Source: Sphaerisporangium corydalis (GTDB lineage Bacteria > Actinomycetota > Actinomycetes > Streptosporangiales > Streptosporangiaceae). Taken from it: 64,000 nucleotides of DNA. Every line of letters begins with the position of its first letter. Within the stretch, counting starts at the first letter, position 1. Under the pieces are notes generated by a model, which saw nothing but the letters and a program-made list of their open reading frames with translations, was not told the origin of the DNA and ran no database searches. Positions 1 through 8,670 of the stretch are shown one piece after another. Position numbers and translations under genes: made by a program. Location: NCBI RefSeq assembly GCF_025506355.1, contig NZ_JANZYP010000044.1:1-64000 (forward strand), given 5' to 3'.

Positions 1-1
1 C

Positions 2-187
2 GGCCTGGCCTCCGTAGTCGCTCTCTTTCTCACCTTCGATGCCGGCCTGCCCTCGGGTGCGATCGAACGCGGCTCCGTCTACACCATCGTCATCTGGCAA
101 CTCGCCGTCGCCGCCGCGCTCCTGCGCGGCCGGGGCAACTCTCGCGCACCCCGCGACGCCGCGACCGGTGCATCCACAAGCAACTGA
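2..187 (+). CDS. C-terminal end of a DUF998-like membrane protein (partial)
   Basis: The window opens inside a reading frame that runs 61 codons to a TGA. The visible part holds one hydrophobic helix near the edge (LASVVALFLTF), a polar loop, and a second helix (YTIVIWQLAVAAALL) followed by a basic, Ala/Arg-rich tail. An E-R-x-S-x-Y loop between the last two helices is typical of the end of DUF998 family membrane proteins, whose function is unknown. The start and most of the protein lie outside the window, so the family assignment rests on the tail only. Confidence 0.45.
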   Translation, partial: GLASVVALFLTFDAGLPSGAIERGSVYTIVIWQLAVAAALLRGRGNSRAPRDAATGASTSN

Positions 188-455
188 GCCGCCGACTCCA
201 CCACCTGATCGACGACCAGAATAGCGGGCGACCTGCTCGTGGGAGAGAAATTCGAATGGCATGGGCTAGGAACGTAAGCCCAGCAAGTAGGGCAAACCGG
301 TGCCGTCATCGAACCGGTACGAAGATCATGTTCCTCGCGCCAATTCCTGCACTCAGACTCCCGAAGGCCGGTGGCGCGGTGTGAGATGACGACCGGTCGC
401 GGCCGCGTGCCGTCCTGCCCGGGCCCGGTTCGAGACCGCGCATCGGCATGCGTGC

Positions 456-1358
456 TCAGGTGAGGGCCGCGTGGAGTTTCTCGGCGAACTCCCGGGGGCG
501 CCAGATGTAGCCGGTGTGGTCGCCCGGGAAAGTTGTCGCCTGGGTGCCGAGCCGATCGGCCAGGGTCGAGACGATGCGGGTTGCGATCTTCGCCCGATAC
601 CGGCCGACTCCCAGCACCAGTTCGGGCAGTTTCGCGCGGAGGGCGGCGAGGTCGGGACGGTAGCGGGTGAACGGGAGCATCTCGTGGGCCAGCAGGAATT
701 CCTGGTTGCCCTGGATTCGGGGGGCGAAGTCCGGATCAGCGGGATAGTCGGCGTCCGCCGCAGGATCTTCCTCGCCTGGGTCAATTGTCATGAACTGCTG
801 AAATGCCTGCTGTACGCCCCTCGCGCGATACGTCTGGTAGACGGCCTCGTACTTCTCCTGCTGCGCCGCGGCGTCCTGAAGCACGGCCGGCACCGGCGGC
901 TCGTGTGCGACCACCGTGCCGAGGCGGTCCGGGTAGCGGGTGGCGAGTTCGAGCGCGACGATGGCGCCTCCGCTGCTGCCGAACACGTGCGGCGGCGTGT
1001 CGATCAGTGTCTTGAGCAGCAGGGCGGCGTCGTCGGCCTGCTGGTCGAGTCGTAGGTCGGCGGACGGCCCGTCGAGGTGGCTCCTGGAGTTCCCGCGGCG
1101 GTCGTAGGTGATGACCGTGTAGTGCTCGGCCAGTTCGGGCGCTATGGCGGTGAAGGAACCGGCGTCGGTCCCGCCGCCATGGATCATGAGCAGGGGTGAC
1201 CCGGAGCCGCGCGTCTCGTAGTACAGCCGTGCTCCCGGTACCTTCAGGTATCCCGTACGGGCCCTGGGCCGGGCTGTCGTCGTGCTTTTCGCGCATGCGC
1301 CGAGCAGTATCGCTCCGGCGGCGGCGGATCCCAGCAGCAGTGTTCGTCTGTCGAGCAT
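456..1358 (-). CDS. Alpha/beta-hydrolase lipoprotein
   Basis: A 300-aa protein with an N-terminal export signal: RR at residues 4-5, a hydrophobic stretch and a lipobox LLGAC with Cys22, so it is probably a membrane-anchored lipoprotein outside the cell (Tat export possible). The rest is an alpha/beta-hydrolase fold: oxyanion HGGG at 60-63, nucleophile elbow GSSGG with Ser129, and a C-terminal GDHTG that supplies the catalytic His. The frame stays open upstream, but this ATG is the one that begins the signal peptide. It is divergent from a two-component system at 1514-3324 that could control it. The substrate is unknown; esterase or lipase activity is the family norm. Confidence 0.8.
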   Translation of the reverse strand: MLDRRTLLLGSAAAGAILLGACAKSTTTARPRARTGYLKVPGARLYYETRGSGSPLLMIHGGGTDAGSFTAIAPELAEHYTVITYDRRGNSRSHLDGPSADLRLDQQADDAALLLKTLIDTPPHVFGSSGGAIVALELATRYPDRLGTVVAHEPPVPAVLQDAAAQQEKYEAVYQTYRARGVQQAFQQFMTIDPGEEDPAADADYPADPDFAPRIQGNQEFLLAHEMLPFTRYRPDLAALRAKLPELVLGVGRYRAKIATRIVSTLADRLGTQATTFPGDHTGYIWRPREFAEKLHAALT

Positions 1359-1513
1359 GAGTCGATTCCAGCCTGGCGCAGACCGCCCGCGACAGCGCGT
1401 GAGGTAGGGATTCGCGATGCTGAAACGCCGTGAAGGAGGTGGTGTATGCGACTTTAGTAGGGTTCTCGGTCGGCTTCGGCCGTCAGCTGAATGGCGTTGG
1501 CTAGGGTTTCGCC

Positions 1514-2683
1514 ATGGGGCGCGAGCGGGTGGCGGACATCGTCGTGGTGGTCCTGGCCGGCGTCCTTTCCCTGTCGGGAACGGTGACCCAGGTCCCGATT
1601 CTCCGCGAGCCGTATGACCTCTTCGTCTTCTGCCTGCTGGTGGCGAGCGCACTGTCGCTTTGGTTCCGCCGCCGGGCACCGGTAGCGGTCGCCTGGCTCA
1701 TGGCGACGCTCGCGATCATCTTGGTAGCGGCGGTGCGAGTGTGGCCGGGGCTCACGCCGGGGACCCGCCTGGAGCCGGAGATCACGCTGCTCCCGGCGGC
1801 CGTCCCCTTCGCCGCGTACGCCGTGGCGGTCTTCGCCCGCAACCGTCGCCTGGCGTGGCCACCGCTGGTCGTGGTGGCCGCCATCGCGTTTTTGGGCGCG
1901 CCGCCCTCGTCCCGTGCGATCGCCGTCGCCGGCATGGCCCTCATCCTGGTCGGCGCGCCCGCCGTACTGGGCAGGTACGTCGTGGCACGAGCCGAACGCG
2001 TCAGGCGCGGTCACCACCTGCGTGCCGAGCAGGCCCGCAGGCAGGAGCGGCTGCGAGTGGCGGCCGAGATACACGACGTGGTGAGTCATCGGGTGAGTGT
2101 CATGGTGCTGCAGGCCGGAGCGTTGCAGCTGACGGCGGCCGACGAGGCGTCCAGACAGGCGGCGGGACAACTTCGGACGACCGGTTGCCAGGCCCTCGAC
2201 GAACTGCGTGACCTGGTCGGCCTGCTCAACGCCGCCGGTCCTGCGGGCTCGGCGAACACGGGCCTGCTCGAGCCGATGCCCGACCTGTCCGGGCTGGTCG
2301 AGTCGGCGCGGTCGATCGGGACGATCGTCGAAGTGGACGGCGCGGAAGGCCCGTGCCTGCTGCCGCCCGTGGTCGGCCGTACCGCGTATCGAGTCGTTCA
2401 GGAGGCCCTGACGAACGTGCACAAGCACGCACCAGGGGCCCGGGTCCGGCTCCAGGTGCGACATCTCCCTGCCGGCATCCAGGTGTGTGTCCGCAACACC
2501 GCACCGACCAGAGCGGGCGATGCGGTGCTGGCATCGGCGGGTGCCGGTGCCGGTCTGCTCGGCCTGCGACGGCGTATCGAACTGATCAACGGTACGCTGC
2601 ACGCCGAAGCGTGCGCCGACGGCGGCTATCGGGTTCAGGCGGACCTGCCCTCGGTCCTCCCGGCGGCGGGGGAGAGCCCGTGA
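1514..2683 (+). CDS. NarL-family sensor histidine kinase
   Basis: A 389-aa membrane kinase. Residues 1-155 contain about six hydrophobic segments without a large extracellular loop, the layout of DesK/LiaS-like intramembrane sensors. The HisKA_3 dimerisation box is EIHDVVSHR, with phospho-acceptor His187; an HATPase_c domain follows (VVQEALTNVHKHA, then GAGLLGLRRRI near residue 350). It overlaps the next gene by four bases (GTGA), so kinase and regulator are translationally coupled. ATG 1514 is preceded by TAGGG. The signal is unknown; membrane stress or a membrane-active compound would fit this architecture. Confidence 0.9.
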   Translation: MGRERVADIVVVVLAGVLSLSGTVTQVPILREPYDLFVFCLLVASALSLWFRRRAPVAVAWLMATLAIILVAAVRVWPGLTPGTRLEPEITLLPAAVPFAAYAVAVFARNRRLAWPPLVVVAAIAFLGAPPSSRAIAVAGMALILVGAPAVLGRYVVARAERVRRGHHLRAEQARRQERLRVAAEIHDVVSHRVSVMVLQAGALQLTAADEASRQAAGQLRTTGCQALDELRDLVGLLNAAGPAGSANTGLLEPMPDLSGLVESARSIGTIVEVDGAEGPCLLPPVVGRTAYRVVQEALTNVHKHAPGARVRLQVRHLPAGIQVCVRNTAPTRAGDAVLASAGAGAGLLGLRRRIELINGTLHAEACADGGYRVQADLPSVLPAAGESP

Positions 2684-3324
2684 TTCGCGTCCTTCTGGTC
2701 GACGACGACCCGCTGGTCTGCGCACACCTGCGAACGATCCTTGGCACCTGCGAGGACGTGGAGATCGTCGACGAGGCGTACGACGGCGCCGAGGCGCTCG
2801 ACGCCGTGACCAGGTACCGTCCTGATGTCGTCCTCATGGACCTCCGGATGCCGGGCGTCGACGGCATCACCGCCATCCGTCACATCGCCGCACTGCGCGA
2901 GCCGCCGATCGTGGTCGCGCTCACCACCTTCGACACCGACCACCACGTCCTCCGAGCCCTGCAGGCGGGGGCGGCCGGCTTCCTGCTCAAGTCCACCCCG
3001 CCTCAAGACCTGATCGGGCTGGTCCGGGTGGCGGCCGACGGCCACACCGTGCTGTCCGACGCCACGACGCGGCGGCTGCTGAACGCCGCCGCCGGCCGCC
3101 AGGCGAGCCGGGACGGCAGGCTCACGCTGATCGAGGCCCTCACCAGAAGAGAGCGCGAGGTCCTCGACTGCCTCGGCGAGGGCCTGTCCAATGCCGAGAT
3201 CGCCCGCCGGCTGCACCTGTCCGAAGCCACCGTCAAAGGGCACGTGTCGCGCATCCTGGTCAAGCTGGACTGCCCCAACAGGACCCGGGCCGGGCTGCTC
3301 GCACAGCAAGCCACGCTCGGCTGA
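2680..3324 (+). CDS. NarL/LuxR-family response regulator
   Basis: A 214-aa regulator starting at GTG inside the stop of the kinase gene. The receiver domain covers residues 1-120, with acidic pocket DDD at 8-10, phospho-acceptor Asp54 in VVLMDLRMPG and the conserved Lys in FLLK. A LuxR-type helix-turn-helix lies at about 150-205 (LTRREREVLDCLGEGLSN, then ATVKGHVSRIL). Partner of the kinase at 1514. Targets are not visible; the divergent lipoprotein gene at 456-1358 is the nearest candidate. Confidence 0.92.
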   Translation: MIRVLLVDDDPLVCAHLRTILGTCEDVEIVDEAYDGAEALDAVTRYRPDVVLMDLRMPGVDGITAIRHIAALREPPIVVALTTFDTDHHVLRALQAGAAGFLLKSTPPQDLIGLVRVAADGHTVLSDATTRRLLNAAAGRQASRDGRLTLIEALTRREREVLDCLGEGLSNAEIARRLHLSEATVKGHVSRILVKLDCPNRTRAGLLAQQATLG

Positions 3325-4049
3325 CACCCGGTGTCGGTACGGCCGAAGCGGAACTGTCACCAGCGGCAGGGGCTTGATCCTCCTGTGCGGCGATCGGCAT
3401 CCCGGTCGTCCGGCGATGTCGTAGGACTCGACGACGCGGTCGTCCCGCAGCGGGATCATCTGGTCGATGATGCCTGCCCGTTGAGTGATCCGTCCCTGCC
3501 GGCAGCGTACATGGCCCAGTCGGCTGGGTTGTCCCCGTCTTGGAGGAAGGCAGGAACGATCTCCATGGAAGCCGGGTTGGAGCAGGTCCAGGTGCGATTA
3601 GCGGGTGCGGCTGGGTTGAATTTGGTGAGGTCAAGCGGGGTCTGATTCTGGTCGGAGCGTGGTTGATGCCCCAAAACTGCTCGACGGCATCGCCGCCAGG
3701 CGCCCCACCAGCCGGTGATGCACCCGATCCGCGCGACCAACATGTCCCTGCGGACGCAACCCGGCCCTGAACCTCTTCTGCGTCGCGGGAGTCTGAGGAC
3801 CGGCAGACGCGGTCGGCAGCGTCCCGTGAACTCGTTTCCTGACTTGCGTGGGCACAAGCCGTCGAAGTCCCACCCCCACCGCGAATACAAGGAACTCCTG
3901 ACCCGATGCCCCAGCGGACCCGGCGCGGGGCGCCCCGCCTACGCCGACCTCTGTCCGAGGAGGATACGAGGGGATGAACGCTCCGGCCTCCGGTGTTCTC
4001 CTCAGACTCCGGGACGGTGAGGATCAGGCCGTACGAGGGTGTTCGTGGA
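3325..4049. other. Gene-poor stretch of about 725 bp
   Basis: No frame on either strand here gives a recognisable protein. Codon bias is weaker than in the neighbours and short overlapping frames occur on both strands. On the minus strand, about 3380-3600, two adjacent frames read like a degraded coding sequence (a stretch ending SMEIVPAFLQDGDN, then IIDQMIPLRDDRVVESYD in another frame), which may be a decayed gene. I could not identify a parent family, transposase motif or terminal repeats. Confidence 0.4.
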
Positions 4050-4523
4050 TCAGGTGGGTGCGATGGGGAGTTCGAGTAGTTCGGTGGGGGAGTCGTAGCC
4101 ATGGCGCCGGTACAGCGGGGCGCTGCGGTGTGAGGGCCAGACGATGAGGGTGTCCAGGTCATGGTCATGGGCGTAGCGGTTGAGCGCGGTCATCAGGGCG
4201 CCGCCGATGCCCTGGTCGCGCCGCTCCGGGGTGACGTAGAAGTTGGTGACATATCCGAGCATGTCCGGGCCGGGGTAGGGACTGGGCACCTTCTCCACCA
4301 GGCACAGGAACACGTGCCCGCATGGTCTGCCGTCCCCTTCGGCGAGCCAGGCCCGCCACGGGCCGGCGATCCGGGCGCGCAGCCACTCCTGGCACCCCGC
4401 GACGAACTCCGCCTCATCCTGCGGGATCCCCGCATCCTCGTCCTCTGTCTTGAAGCGCCAGCGCAGTTCCGCCAACGCGCGCACGTCACTGATCTCCGCC
4501 CTGCGGATCACGGTGTCACCCAT
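4050..4523 (-). CDS. GNAT-family N-acetyltransferase
   Basis: A 157-aa GNAT protein. Motif A, the acetyl-CoA pyrophosphate loop, is the stretch NFYVTPERRDQGIGGALM (Q/RxxGxG/A pattern); the C-terminal YRRHGY-type segment completes the fold. A strand of the form CGHVFLCLV precedes motif A. GTG 4529 is an alternative start two codons upstream. The acceptor substrate cannot be read from sequence. It stands alone on the minus strand with no obvious operon partner. Confidence 0.85.
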   Translation of the reverse strand: MGDTVIRRAEISDVRALAELRWRFKTEDEDAGIPQDEAEFVAGCQEWLRARIAGPWRAWLAEGDGRPCGHVFLCLVEKVPSPYPGPDMLGYVTNFYVTPERRDQGIGGALMTALNRYAHDHDLDTLIVWPSHRSAPLYRRHGYDSPTELLELPIAPT

Positions 4524-4609
4524 GCTCACACTCTCGCACCCGGCATTCCGTGGTGCGTCAGACGTTCACGCGGCGCGGCCACCGGGTCGCCCGGTGACCG
4601 GTGCGGCGC

Positions 4610-5116
4610 TCAGGCGGACCGGCGCTCCTCCCGCTGCCGGATCAGTTCCTCGACCGCGCTTGGCAGAGTCGTCTCGAAGTCGATCAGCTTCGCCCAGGTC
4701 GGGGTCACGACGATCCGGACCATGCCGTCGCGGTAGAGGGAACGCACCTCCGCCTCCCATTCGACGCGTTGCTCGGGCGTCATCTCGTAGGTGCTGGTCG
4801 TCTGGAGATATTCGGTCGGGATGTCGTCGACGTAGTCCAGATCAGCCCGGCCGCGGACGAGCAGGATCTTCGGCGGGTGCGACTCGGTGTCGATCGTCAG
4901 GGCGACCATCGGGTTCACGCTCAAGGCCGTGAGCTTCGGGGCGTTCTTCGGAGTGCACATGACGATCTCCGAGCCGTTCCAGGCGAAGATGATCGGGATG
5001 TTGCGGGGTGTGCCGTCCTTGGCGACGTAGGCCAGGCGGGTCACGTCGCGAGCCAGCAGTTCCTGACTGGTCGGCCGGTTCAGAACCTCGGTGATCTCGT
5101 TCGGTCGCACGGTCAT
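4610..5116 (-). CDS. Pyridoxamine 5'-phosphate oxidase-like (PPOX-class) protein
   Basis: A 168-aa split-barrel flavin-binding protein. The pattern LLARDVTRLAYVAKDGTPRN, then PIIFAWNGSEIVMCT and PMVALTIDTE, is that of PPOX-class proteins that bind FMN or F420; many actinobacterial members are F420H2-dependent reductases. A C-terminal RIVVTPTWAKLIDFETTLP segment is the usual end of the fold. ATG 5116 follows GAAAGG very closely; TTG 5149 is an in-frame alternative. Cofactor choice (FMN, F420 or haem) is not decided by the sequence. Same strand as the VOC gene upstream and possibly co-transcribed with it. Confidence 0.82.
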   Translation of the reverse strand: MTVRPNEITEVLNRPTSQELLARDVTRLAYVAKDGTPRNIPIIFAWNGSEIVMCTPKNAPKLTALSVNPMVALTIDTESHPPKILLVRGRADLDYVDDIPTEYLQTTSTYEMTPEQRVEWEAEVRSLYRDGMVRIVVTPTWAKLIDFETTLPSAVEELIRQREERRSA

Positions 5117-5180
5117 CCCTTTCGTTGTCGTTTCTCTTGGTCCGTCCAACGGGTCGGCCGTGGTCGGCCGCGACGGGCTG

Positions 5181-5621
5181 TCAGCTGAGCTGCTCGCTCA
5201 GCGCGATGATGATCCCCTCGGGGCCGCGGACGTAGCAGAGCCGGTAGTCGTCCCCATACCGGGCCAGCTCACCGACGAGTTCGGCGCCGTGAGTGCGCAG
5301 GCGGGCAACGACGTCCTCGATGTCGTCGACGGCGAACATGACCCGATGCATGCCCAGCGTGTTGTGCGGCGGGTCGTGCGGTCCGGCGCCGATCGCCGCG
5401 GGGTTGTGGTACTTCGCCAGTTCCAGCCGGCCGTGACCGTCCGGGGTCGCCATCATCGCGACGTCGCAGCGGACGCCGTCGAGCCCGACGGTGCGGTCCG
5501 CCCACAGGCCCTCGATCTGCGCCTTGCCCTCCAGTTCCATGCCGAGTTCTACGAAGAACGCGACGGCGGCCTCAAGGTCGTCGACGACAATGCCGACGTT
5601 GTCCAACCGCTGGAGCGTCAT
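5181..5621 (-). CDS. VOC (glyoxalase/bleomycin-resistance) family protein
   Basis: A 146-aa single VOC domain beginning LDNVGIVVDDLEAAVAFF and continuing with HRVMFAVDDIEDVV and YVRGPEGIIIAL, the two betaalphabetabetabeta modules that form a metal or ligand site. ATG 5621 was chosen because AAGGAG lies nine bases upstream, although the frame is open further up. Members are glyoxalases, dioxygenases or drug-binding proteins; here the ligand is unknown. It lies 31 bp upstream of the PPOX gene on the same strand, so a small detoxification operon is plausible. Confidence 0.85.
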   Translation of the reverse strand: MTLQRLDNVGIVVDDLEAAVAFFVELGMELEGKAQIEGLWADRTVGLDGVRCDVAMMATPDGHGRLELAKYHNPAAIGAGPHDPPHNTLGMHRVMFAVDDIEDVVARLRTHGAELVGELARYGDDYRLCYVRGPEGIIIALSEQLS

Positions 5622-5712
5622 GGTGGTTCTCCTTCTTCGTCGCGCGGCCCGTTGTGGGCCGCTGGTGTGCACCTGGCACGGAGTCATCGCCACGTTCTCG
5701 ACCCCGGACCCG

Positions 5713-6957
5713 TTACGCGTGAGCAGCTGAGGTAAGCCCACGCGGCTCACCCGGCGCGGGGCCGTCCCCCGGGCCGGTCCGGCAGGGCGGCTGAACCCGG
5801 TCCGACAGCCGCAGACCCGGGCTGAGAGCAGCGGTGACGGCGAGCGAGGCCATGGCCATCACGGCCATCGCCGCGCTCGCGGGTACGTACTGCGCGAGCA
5901 GGCCGGCCAGCGTGGCCCCGATCGCCTGCATCGCCTTCATGCCGTTGACGTGCAGGCCCAGTGCCTGGCCGCGGACGTTCTCGCCGGTCAGCGCGATCAG
6001 GCGCTCCTGCAACAGCAACGTGGCGGCGAAGCCGACCGAGGCCACCGCGGCGGCGCCGGCCGCGACCGGGGTGCTGAGCGGCAGCGCGAACAGCAGGTAC
6101 GGAGCCGCGAGCAAGAACCGCAACGGGGTGACGAACCGTCCCCGCGCCCCCGGCGGCACGAACCGCCCGGCCGCCAGATCGCCGAACAGCATCCCCAGCG
6201 CCGCCGCGACGAACAAAACGGCGGCCGCCCCAGGCGCGTACGGGACGAACAGCGCCTCGCAGCCCACCATCAGCCCGTTCGGCACCCACATCGACAGATA
6301 GACGGCCCGGCGGGCACGCGTGGACAGCAGGTGACGATTGACCCGCCAGGTGGCCGCGACGGACGGACGCCCGGCCGACCGCGCCGGCCGGGCCGCGAGC
6401 CCGCACCGCAGCACCAGCGCGGCGACGAGCGCCAGCGCCGCGCCGATGGCCAGCGTCATGCGCGGCGACACCACTGTCAGCAGGACGCCACCGGCCGCGA
6501 ACCCGGCGATCTGCGTCGCGCCGACGGAGATGTTGAGCACCGAGCGGCCGAGCACGTACCCGTCCGGCGGCACGATGTCGCTGAGCAGCCCGTACCGGAC
6601 GCCACTGCCGACCGAGTTCACCAGGCCCAGCGCGAGGATGACCGCGAACATCGCCCACAGCGGCATGCCCGGCACGGCCAGCGCCGCGCCGGCCGCACCG
6701 CCGGCGAGCGCGGTCAGCGTCAGCGCCGTGCGCGGCCGCACCCGGTCGGCCACCGACAGCAGCAGGGTGGCGCCGGCCAGCTCGGCGAACGACGGGCCGA
6801 ACATGCCCAGTGCCGCCAGCAGCGCGGAGTCGGTAAGGTCGTACACCAGCGTGGCGAGCGCCAGCCCGTTCAGGGTGGTCGAGGCGACCTGCGCGCACGA
6901 GGCCGTGAACAGCGGCGCGAACTCGGGCGTGCGGAACAGTTCCCGGTACGTGTGCAT
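5713..6957 (-). CDS. MFS transporter
   Basis: A 414-aa membrane protein with about twelve hydrophobic segments and the MFS cytoplasmic loop pattern after helix 2 (SVADRVRPRTAL). Start ATG 6957 has GGAGG nine bases upstream; an in-frame upstream extension lacks such a site. No strong export-family signature can be called, but MFS proteins of this size and layout in actinomycetes are usually drug or metabolite exporters. It is divergent from the LysR gene at 7057 with a 99-bp intergenic region, so the LysR protein probably regulates it. Confidence 0.87.
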   Translation of the reverse strand: MHTYRELFRTPEFAPLFTASCAQVASTTLNGLALATLVYDLTDSALLAALGMFGPSFAELAGATLLLSVADRVRPRTALTLTALAGGAAGAALAVPGMPLWAMFAVILALGLVNSVGSGVRYGLLSDIVPPDGYVLGRSVLNISVGATQIAGFAAGGVLLTVVSPRMTLAIGAALALVAALVLRCGLAARPARSAGRPSVAATWRVNRHLLSTRARRAVYLSMWVPNGLMVGCEALFVPYAPGAAAVLFVAAALGMLFGDLAAGRFVPPGARGRFVTPLRFLLAAPYLLFALPLSTPVAAGAAAVASVGFAATLLLQERLIALTGENVRGQALGLHVNGMKAMQAIGATLAGLLAQYVPASAAMAVMAMASLAVTAALSPGLRLSDRVQPPCRTGPGDGPAPGEPRGLTSAAHA

Positions 6958-7056
6958 GTCGACGAACCTCCAGGTGATCTCGGATACGAGTCTGCCCAGA
7001 GGTGTCACATGCGTCGAATGCCACTATTGGCGAAAATCCATAGATACCCTTAATGA

Positions 7057-7932
7057 ATGCTCGATATCGTCCGCCTGCGCGTCCTGGCCTCGGTCGCCGC
7101 CCACGGCTCGGTCACCGAAGCGGCCAAGGCCCTGCACTACTCGCAGCCCTCGATCAGCCACCACCTGGCCCGGCTGGAGGCGGCGACCGGTGCCAGGCTC
7201 ATCCAGCGCGTGGGGCGCGGCATCCGGCTCACCCCCGAAGGTGAGCTGCTCGCCCGCCGCGCCACGGAGATCGTCGGCCGGGTCGACGCCGCCGGCGCCG
7301 AACTGGCCGCCCAGCTCGGGTTGCGCACCGGCCGGGTCCGGCTCGCCGCATTCAGCTCCGCCCTGAGCGTCCTGGTCCCTCCGGCGGCCGTGGCCCTGCG
7401 CGAGGCGTACCCGAACATCGAACTGCACCTCGGCGACGCCCATCCCACCGCCGCCCGCCGGATGCTGCGCGAGGGATCGGCGGACCTGGCCATCGTGTTC
7501 TCCTACGAGGACACGATGCCGGACGACGACATCCGCTACACCTACCTGCTCGACGACCCGGTGTACCTGCTCAGCCGCGAGTCCGGGCAGACCATCGCCG
7601 GCCACCGGGACTCGGCGTGGATCGCCGGGTGCCCGAACTGCCGCGGCGACCTCGTCCGGATCTGCGAGGCCGCTGGGTTCAGCCCGGACATCGCGTACAG
7701 CAGCGACGACATCCTCGTCCAGCAGGCCTTCGTCGCCGCCGGGCTGGGCGTCACCACCATGCCGGGACTAGCCCTGCGCACCCACCACGCGGACGGGGTC
7801 GAGGCCACCGAACTGACCACCGTGCGACGCCGGATCCACCTGGCGGCCTTCGGCGAGCCACCCGACCCCCCGGCCACCGCCGCCTTCATCACCGCCCTGC
7901 GCACCACCCTCGACGAGCGCCGTCCCGGCTGA
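7057..7932 (+). CDS. LysR-family transcriptional regulator
   Basis: A 291-aa LysR protein. The N-terminal winged helix-turn-helix (VRLRVLASVAAHGSVTEAAK, then SQPSISHHLARLE) covers residues 1-60, followed by the linker helix and a periplasmic-binding-like effector domain starting near residue 90 (GRVRLAAFSSALSVLVPPA). It is divergent from the MFS transporter gene; LysR proteins generally control the divergent neighbour and respond to a small ligand, which here may be the transported compound. The ATG lacks a clear Shine-Dalgarno sequence. Confidence 0.9.
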   Translation: MLDIVRLRVLASVAAHGSVTEAAKALHYSQPSISHHLARLEAATGARLIQRVGRGIRLTPEGELLARRATEIVGRVDAAGAELAAQLGLRTGRVRLAAFSSALSVLVPPAAVALREAYPNIELHLGDAHPTAARRMLREGSADLAIVFSYEDTMPDDDIRYTYLLDDPVYLLSRESGQTIAGHRDSAWIAGCPNCRGDLVRICEAAGFSPDIAYSSDDILVQQAFVAAGLGVTTMPGLALRTHHADGVEATELTTVRRRIHLAAFGEPPDPPATAAFITALRTTLDERRPG

Positions 7933-7952
7933 CTCCGACGACGAACCGTCTA

Positions 7953-8642
7953 TCACGGGCCTGGGGAGACCAGGCCTGTCTCGTACGCCACCACGACCGC
8001 CTGGGCGCGGTCCCGCAGGTTCAGTTTCATGAAGATGCGGGCGGCGTGGGTCTTCACGGTGGCTTCGCTGAGGGTGAGTTCCCGGGCGAGTTCGGTGTTG
8101 GACAGGCCGCGGCCCATCAGGGTGAGGACCTCCAGCTCGCGGGGCGTCAGCGCGGAGAGTGCCGGGTGTGCCGACGGCGACGGCGGGGGGTCGGGGGCGA
8201 AGCGTTCGACCAGCCGCCGGGTGATGGACGGGGCCAGGAGGGCGTCGCCGGTGTTGACCAGGCGCACGGCGGCGGCGAGGTGTTCGGGGGTGACGTCCTT
8301 GAGGAGGAAGCCGCTTGCGCCGAGGCGTAGCGCCGTGTAGACGTACCGGTCGAGGTCGAAGGTGGTCAGCATGATGACGCGGCATTCGGGGACATGCTCG
8401 AGGGTCAGCCGCGCCGCCTCCAGGCCGTCCATGGTGGGCATGCGGATGTCCATGAGGACCACGTCCGGTCGCAGGCGGCGGGCCGCCGCCACCGCCTCGG
8501 CGCCGTCGGCGGCCTCGCCGACGACCTCGATGCCGCGCACGGTCAGGATCAGGCGGAAGCCCGCGCGGACCAGGGCCTGGTCGTCGGCGATGAGGACGCG
8601 CGGGCCTGCGGCGGTGAGGACGCGCGGTTCAGCGGCGGTCAT
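7953..8642 (-). CDS. NarL/LuxR-family response regulator
   Basis: A 229-aa response regulator. The receiver domain has acidic residues in LIADDQ, phospho-acceptor Asp65 in VVLMDIRMPT and Lys in GFLLKD. After a proline-rich linker (PDPPPSPSAHP) comes a LuxR helix-turn-helix (LTPRELEVLTLMGRGLSN, ATVKTHAARIFMKL). The start sits just after the kinase stop (28-bp gap), in a kinase-regulator operon. The unusual duplication PRVLTAAGPRVL at the N-terminus suggests that a start further downstream (the second PRVL) is also possible. Confidence 0.9.
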   Translation of the reverse strand: MTAAEPRVLTAAGPRVLIADDQALVRAGFRLILTVRGIEVVGEAADGAEAVAAARRLRPDVVLMDIRMPTMDGLEAARLTLEHVPECRVIMLTTFDLDRYVYTALRLGASGFLLKDVTPEHLAAAVRLVNTGDALLAPSITRRLVERFAPDPPPSPSAHPALSALTPRELEVLTLMGRGLSNTELARELTLSEATVKTHAARIFMKLNLRDRAQAVVVAYETGLVSPGP

Positions 8643-8670
8643 GGTGCCGGGCGGGGGGTACGGGCGGCGG

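Noticed and set aside
456-1679. Longer 407-residue form of the lipoprotein hydrolase
   Set aside because: The upstream extension is Arg/Pro-rich, overlaps the divergent kinase gene and would bury the signal peptide; ATG 1358 starts a clear lipoprotein signal.
1454-2725. Long minus-strand frame opposite the kinase gene
   Set aside because: Typical high-GC antisense frame rich in Arg/His/Gly/Gln; the plus strand encodes a complete histidine kinase.
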